DNA of 48,068 bases from Streptomyces sp. ADI95-17 (GTDB lineage: Bacteria > Actinomycetota > Actinomycetes > Streptomycetales > Streptomycetaceae), in contig NZ_ML123044.1 in assembly GCF_003846175.1 (NCBI RefSeq), positions 357,780-405,847 on the forward strand. Direction: 5' to 3'. Positions 43,568-48,068 of the stretch are shown here, piece after piece (position 1 is the first letter of the stretch; each line of letters opens with the position of its first letter). The position numbers and the translations under genes are program-made. Under the pieces are notes generated by a model that saw nothing but the letters and a program-made list of their open reading frames with translations, ran no database searches and was not told the DNA's origin.

Positions 43568-45357
43568 CCACCGGACCCGGACCCGCGTACCGAGGCCTGC
43601 CCATCGCCGAACCGTCCCGGACACTCCGGGCGGCGCTCCGGCTGATCCGGCTGGACGGCCGGGTGTTCGCCGCCATGATCGGCCTCAACGCGCTGGCCGC
43701 CGCTGCCGGGCTCGTCGGCCCGTGGCTGCTCGGCCGCATCGTCGACGAGGTCGGGGCGGGCGCCGGGGTGGCCGTGGTGGACCGCCTGGCGCTCACCATC
43801 CTCGTCTTCGCCGTGGCGCAGCTCCTGCTGGTCCGCTGGGCCGGTCACGTGGGACACCGCTTCGGTGAGCGGACGCTGGCGCGGATCCGCGAGGAGTTCA
43901 CCGACCGGACGCTCGCGCTGCCCGCCCCGGTGGTCGAGCGGGCCGGGACGGGCGATCTGCTGACCCGGGGCACCACCGATGTCGCCTCGGTCGGGGCCAC
44001 GCTGAGGGACACCGGGCCCGAGGTGCTCATCGCCGCGGTGCAGGCGCTGTTCGTCCTCGGCGCGGTCTTCGCGCTCGACCCGCTGCTCGGGGCGTGCGGG
44101 GTGCTGGGGCTGCTCGGGATCTGGTTCGCCGCCCGCTGGTACCTGCGCCGGGCGCTCACCGCGTACCTGGCCGAGGGGGCCGCCAACTCGGCGCTCGCGG
44201 AGCAGCTCGCGGCCACCGCGGCCGGGGCCCGCACCGTCGAGGCGCTCGGGCTTCAGCAGCGCCGTACCGAAGCGTGCGATGCGGCCGTCGAGGAGTGCCG
44301 CAGGACCCGGACCAGGACGCTGTTCCTGCGCAGTGTGCTCTTTCCGGCCGTGGACGTCTCGTACGTCGTTCCGGTGGCCGGTGTCCTGCTGGCCGGGGGC
44401 GTACTGCACGACCACGGCGCGGTGAGCCTGGGCGCGGTGGTCGCCTCGGCCCTGTATCTGCGGCAGCTCTCCCAGCCCCTGGACACCATCCTCCAGCGGC
44501 TGGAACAGCTCCAGAGCAGCGGCGCCTCCTTCGCCAGGGTCGAGGGTCTCGCCCCGGCGGCGCACGTACCACCGGCCGCCTCCCCCGCACCGGCCGACGA
44601 CCGGATCGAGGTGACGGATGTGCGGTACGCCTACGACGGCGGGGGCGACGTACTGCACGGTGTCGATCTGACGGTCCGTCCCGGCGAGCGGCTGGCGATC
44701 GTCGGCCCGTCCGGCGCGGGCAAGACCACCCTGGGCAGGCTGCTGGCCGGCCTGGACTCGCCGCGCACCGGCTCGGTGACGGTCGGACGGGTGCCGGTCG
44801 CCGGGCTGGACCCCGAGCGGCTGCGCAGGCATGTCGTCCTGGTCACCCAGGAGCACCACGTCTTTCTCGGCACGGTCCGGGACAATCTGCGGATCGCCTC
44901 GGCCGACGCCACCGACGACGAACTGCGCGCGGCACTGGCCGCGGTCGGCGCCGGCTGGGCCGACGAGCTGCCGGACGGCCTGGACACCGATCTGGGCCAC
45001 GGGGCGCACCGGCCGGACGGCGCACGGGCGCAGCAGCTGGCCCTGGCGCGCGTGGTGCTGGCCGATCCGCACACGCTGATACTCGACGAGGCCACCGCGC
45101 TCCTGGACCCGAGGACCGCCCGGCACACGGAGCGGGCGCTGGCCGCCGTTCTCGAAGGCCGGACCGTGGTCGCCGTCGCGCACCGCCTGCAGACGGCGCA
45201 CGACGCCGACCGGGTGGCCGTGATGGAGGACGGCCGGATAGCCGAACTGGGCACCCATGACGAGCTGGTGGCGGCGGGCGGCGCGTACGCCGCGCTCTGG
45301 CGCTCCTGGCACGGCGAACGGCCGCCCTCCGCCCTGAAGGCCCCGCCCTCGTCCTGA
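43564..45357 (+). CDS. ABC exporter half-transporter with intact ATP site but lost signature (heterodimer subunit 2)
   Basis: 597 residues. Six exporter helices are followed by an NBD with Walker A G381-PSGAG-K387-TT, Walker B LILD508-E509 and H-loop AHRLQ, all canonical. The LSGGQ signature is replaced by RPDGA in GAHRPDGARAQQLALARV. Combined with subunit 1, one composite site keeps every catalytic element and the other keeps none. The pair should export an unknown substrate across the cytoplasmic membrane using a single active ATP site. Confidence 0.92.
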   Translation: MTTGPGPAYRGLPIAEPSRTLRAALRLIRLDGRVFAAMIGLNALAAAAGLVGPWLLGRIVDEVGAGAGVAVVDRLALTILVFAVAQLLLVRWAGHVGHRFGERTLARIREEFTDRTLALPAPVVERAGTGDLLTRGTTDVASVGATLRDTGPEVLIAAVQALFVLGAVFALDPLLGACGVLGLLGIWFAARWYLRRALTAYLAEGAANSALAEQLAATAAGARTVEALGLQQRRTEACDAAVEECRRTRTRTLFLRSVLFPAVDVSYVVPVAGVLLAGGVLHDHGAVSLGAVVASALYLRQLSQPLDTILQRLEQLQSSGASFARVEGLAPAAHVPPAASPAPADDRIEVTDVRYAYDGGGDVLHGVDLTVRPGERLAIVGPSGAGKTTLGRLLAGLDSPRTGSVTVGRVPVAGLDPERLRRHVVLVTQEHHVFLGTVRDNLRIASADATDDELRAALAAVGAGWADELPDGLDTDLGHGAHRPDGARAQQLALARVVLADPHTLILDEATALLDPRTARHTERALAAVLEGRTVVAVAHRLQTAHDADRVAVMEDGRIAELGTHDELVAAGGAYAALWRSWHGERPPSALKAPPSS

Positions 45358-45373
45358 AGGCCCTGCCCCCCGT

Positions 45374-45404
45374 CCGCCCCGCTCGGCGCGCGCGGGCGGG
45401 GCGG
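45374..45404. terminator. Hairpin after the ABC exporter pair
   Basis: CCGCCCCGC and GCGGGGCGG form a perfect 9-bp stem with a 13-nt loop, 17 nt after the exporter stop codon. Confidence 0.65.
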
Positions 45405-45456
45405 AGCTGGTCTGCTGGTCCGGGGGGCCGTCCGTCCATGACCCGGAGAGATCCAG

Positions 45457-46488
45457 ATGAGCGTCCCCAGTACCTACCGAGCCGCGCAGGCCGCAGCCGC
45501 CGGCGGCCCCTTCGAGATCGTCGAGCGTGCGATGCCGCAGCCGGGGCCGGGCCATGTCCGGATCTCCGTGGACGCCTGCGGGGTCTGTCACAGCGACGCG
45601 TTCTTCGTGGACGGCGCGCTGCCGGGCGTACGGTTCCCGGTGGTCCCGGGGCACGAGATCGCCGGCCGGATCGAGGTACTGGGCGAGGGCACGCAGAGCG
45701 CCTGGCAGGTGGGCGACCGGGTGGCGGTGGGCTGGTTCGGCGGCAGCTGCGGCCACTGCACGCCCTGCCGGCAGGGCGACTTCATGGTCTGCCTGAACCT
45801 CAAGGTGCCCGGGTGGGCGTACGACGGCGGCTACGCCGAGAGCGTGGTCGTCCCGGCGGACGCCCTGGCCCGGATCCCCGACGCGCTGTCGGCGGTCGAC
45901 GCGGCGCCGATGGGCTGTGCGGGGGTGACCACGTTCAACGGGCTGCGGCGCAGTTCCGCCCGGCCGGGTGACCTGGTCGCCGTGCTGGGCATCGGCGGCC
46001 TCGGTCACCTGGGCGTGCAGTACGCGGCCGCGATGGGTTTCGAGACGGTGGCGATCGCCCGGGGGGCCGCCAAGGCCGACTTCGCGAAGGAGCTCGGTGC
46101 CCACCACTACATCGACAGCACCGCGGGCACCGGAGCCGCGGACGCGCTCCAGGCCCTGGGCGGGGCCAGGGTCGTACTGGCCACCGCCGCCAACTCCGCG
46201 GCCATCACGGCGACCGTGGACGGGCTCGCGCCGCGCGGCGAGCTGGTGGTCATCGGGGCGGACCCGGAGCCGATGGGGATCAGCCCGAACCAGTTGCTGA
46301 TGTCGGGCAAGGTCGTCCGGGGCCATCCGGCCGGCACCGCGCAGGACGTGCAGGACACCCTGGCGTTCAGCACCCTGCACGGGATCCGCCCGATGACCGA
46401 GCCGGTGCCGCTGGACGGGGTGGAGGAGGCGTACCGGAGGATGCTGTCCGGTGCCGCCCGCTTCCGGATGGTGCTCACCAACGCCTGA
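45457..46488 (+). CDS. Zinc-dependent alcohol dehydrogenase (MDR superfamily)
   Basis: 343 residues from ATG 45457. Catalytic zinc ligands are visible in GVCHSD (Cys), GHE (His) and MGCAGVTT (Cys); the structural zinc motif is CGHCTPCRQGDFMVC. The Rossmann fold has GIGGLGHLGVQ. This matches AdhA/AdhT-type tetrameric alcohol dehydrogenases that interconvert primary alcohols and aldehydes. The residue that sets cofactor preference cannot be read with confidence. It is convergent with the MFS gene. Confidence 0.94.
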   Translation: MSVPSTYRAAQAAAAGGPFEIVERAMPQPGPGHVRISVDACGVCHSDAFFVDGALPGVRFPVVPGHEIAGRIEVLGEGTQSAWQVGDRVAVGWFGGSCGHCTPCRQGDFMVCLNLKVPGWAYDGGYAESVVVPADALARIPDALSAVDAAPMGCAGVTTFNGLRRSSARPGDLVAVLGIGGLGHLGVQYAAAMGFETVAIARGAAKADFAKELGAHHYIDSTAGTGAADALQALGGARVVLATAANSAAITATVDGLAPRGELVVIGADPEPMGISPNQLLMSGKVVRGHPAGTAQDVQDTLAFSTLHGIRPMTEPVPLDGVEEAYRRMLSGAARFRMVLTNA

Positions 46489-46506
46489 CCCCGGCCGCCG
46501 CGGGCC

Positions 46507-48057
46507 TCAGCGCGGTGTGCGCAGGCGCCGGAGCAGTACGACGCAGAGCACGGCGGCGCCGGTCATCACGGCGGCGGCACCGGCCGCGGCCATGCCGAGG
46601 CTGTGGGTGAAGGCCCGGTCCGCCGAGGCGAGCACCGTCTCCCCCAGCCGGTGCGGGAGCTGCCGGGCCACCGCGACCGCGCCGCCCAGCGTCTCCCGTG
46701 CCGCGTCGGGCACGGCGGCGGGCACCGCGGCGTTCATGTCCCGGCCGTAGACGGCGGCGCCGACCGAGCCGAGCAGCGCCATCCCGAGGGCGCCGCCGAG
46801 CTCCTGGCCCGATTCGAGGACGGCGGCGGCGGAGCCCGCGCGCTCGGGCGGTGCGGCGCCCAGCGCGAGTTCATTGGCGAGGGTCATCGCGGCGACCAGG
46901 CCGCCCGCGTAGACGGCGGACCCGGCGAGCGTCGTCCACAGCGGCGAGTCCACCCCGGTCCGGGTGAGCCACAGGAAGCCCGCGGCGGACACGAGGAATC
47001 CGCCGGCCATCACGTATCCGCGGTCGAACCGGCGGGCGAGCGCACCGCCCGCCGGCGCGGCGACCAGCACGCCGAGGGACGGGACCAGGCTCCACATCGC
47101 CGCCTCGAAGGGGCTCTTGCCCAGGACGGACTGCATGTACTGGGAGAAGAACGGGGCGAATCCGACCGTGGCCGCCATGGCCAGCAGGTTGACGGCGACC
47201 GATCCGCCGAAGGCGCGGCGGCGCAGCAGGGCGAGGTCGACCATCGGGTGGGCGAGCCGGGCCTGCCGGCGGAGGAAGACGAGGCCCAGGCAGAGTCCGG
47301 CGGTGATCCCGAGGACCGGCAGCGGCCGGAAGCCGTGTGCGGCCAGCTCCTTGATGCCGTGGATCAGTGGCAGCAGCGCGGCGAGCGAGAGCACCGCGCT
47401 CAGGGTGTCGAACCTGCCCGGTGCGGGCGACTTGGACTCCGGCAGCAGCAGCGGGGCGAGGACGAGCAGCAGGGCCATGGCGGGCAGGTTGACGAGGAAC
47501 ACGGCGCCCCACCAGAAGTGTTCGAGGAGCGCCCCGCTGAGGACCGGGCCGACGGAGATGCCGGTGGCCAGCACGGTCGTCCAGACGGCGACCGCCCGGG
47601 CCCTCTGCCCGGGGTCGTGGAAGAGGTTGCGTACGAGGGCGAGGGTGGACGGCATCAGGCAGGCGCCGCCCACGCCGAGGAGTGCGCGGGCGGCGATCAG
47701 CGCCCCGGGGGACTGCGCGTAGGCGGCGGCGACGGAGGCGGCGGCGAACACGGCCGTGCCGGCGATCAGTACCTTCCGGCGGCCGACGCGGTCGCCGAGC
47801 GCTCCCATCGTGATGAGGAGTCCGGCGAGGACGAAGCCGTACATGTCCAGGATCCACAACTGCTGGGTGGAGCCGGGTCGAAGGTCCGCGCCGATGGCCG
47901 GCAGGGCGTAGAAGAGGATGGAGACGTCCATCGAGACGAAGAGCAGCGGCAGCATCAGCACGCCCAGCGCGATCCATTCACGGCGCCCGGCGCGCGGGGC
48001 GGCGGGCTCCGGTGGGGCGGGGGCGGGCGGGGCAGGGGTGTGCGGTCCTGAAGTCAT
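46507..48057 (-). CDS. DHA2-family 14-TM MFS drug efflux transporter
   Basis: 516 residues with about 14 hydrophobic helices after a Pro-rich N-terminus. Family motifs are MDVSILFYALPAIGADL, motif A GALGDRVGRRKVLIAGT and the antiporter motif C region TGISVGPVLSGALLE. It resembles SmvA/LfrA/QacA-type proton antiporters that expel cationic drugs and dyes from the cytoplasmic membrane. The start ATG is 11 nt from the window edge, so any regulator upstream is unseen. Confidence 0.93.
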   Translation of the reverse strand: MTSGPHTPAPPAPAPPEPAAPRAGRREWIALGVLMLPLLFVSMDVSILFYALPAIGADLRPGSTQQLWILDMYGFVLAGLLITMGALGDRVGRRKVLIAGTAVFAAASVAAAYAQSPGALIAARALLGVGGACLMPSTLALVRNLFHDPGQRARAVAVWTTVLATGISVGPVLSGALLEHFWWGAVFLVNLPAMALLLVLAPLLLPESKSPAPGRFDTLSAVLSLAALLPLIHGIKELAAHGFRPLPVLGITAGLCLGLVFLRRQARLAHPMVDLALLRRRAFGGSVAVNLLAMAATVGFAPFFSQYMQSVLGKSPFEAAMWSLVPSLGVLVAAPAGGALARRFDRGYVMAGGFLVSAAGFLWLTRTGVDSPLWTTLAGSAVYAGGLVAAMTLANELALGAAPPERAGSAAAVLESGQELGGALGMALLGSVGAAVYGRDMNAAVPAAVPDAARETLGGAVAVARQLPHRLGETVLASADRAFTHSLGMAAAGAAAVMTGAAVLCVVLLRRLRTPR

Positions 48058-48068
48058 GGCGGGAGCAC

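Overview
The window is high-GC DNA (third codon positions almost always G or C) from a Streptomyces chromosome. Support comes from GTG starts, bldA-type TTA codons in three genes, tandem DUF397/XRE genes, a (+)-caryolan-1-ol-type terpene synthase like GcoA of S. griseus, and a gene order around 18-36 kb that resembles the S. coelicolor SCO5450-SCO5464 region (from memory).

Region 1 (1-11.7 kb, all + strand) is one side of a type VII (ESX) secretion locus. It opens with the 3' part of a polymorphic-toxin-like protein ending in an R-S-ExE ADP-ribosyltransferase domain, followed by two related small genes that are good immunity candidates. A small membrane protein, EccD, a Gln-rich EspI/MinD-like ATPase, the fused EccC motor ATPase and a DUF6177-type protein follow. 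EsxA/EsxB, EccB, EccE and MycP are not in the window.

Region 2 (11.7-18.2 kb) holds the terpene synthase with a possible translationally coupled upstream mini-ORF, a convergent PucR regulator, an acyl-CoA synthetase, a type-B carboxylesterase and an EF-hand protein.

Region 3 (18.2-32.4 kb) is conserved chromosomal backbone: a GNAT acetyltransferase, a secreted Scabin/ScARP-type DNA ADP-ribosyltransferase, a beta-propeller lipoprotein coupled to an atypical NodB-like deacetylase, an anti-sigma-type ATPase, an enoyl-CoA hydratase, two tandem L,D-transpeptidase lipoproteins, GlgX, and an ABC-2 exporter plus two-component operon.

Region 4 (32.6-48.1 kb) is more accessory. It has a heterodimeric ABC exporter, a small ferredoxin/P450 unit divergent from an unusual two-HTH regulator and a cis-prenyltransferase, a bldA-linked XRE regulator with duplicated DUF397 genes, a second and strongly asymmetric ABC exporter pair that lacks a canonical start codon, a zinc alcohol dehydrogenase and a 14-TM MFS efflux pump.

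The points most worth following are the T7SS ART toxin with its duplicated immunity candidates, the P450/cis-prenyltransferase mini-cluster, the complementary decay of the second ABC pair, and the mini-ORF coupled to the terpene synthase.
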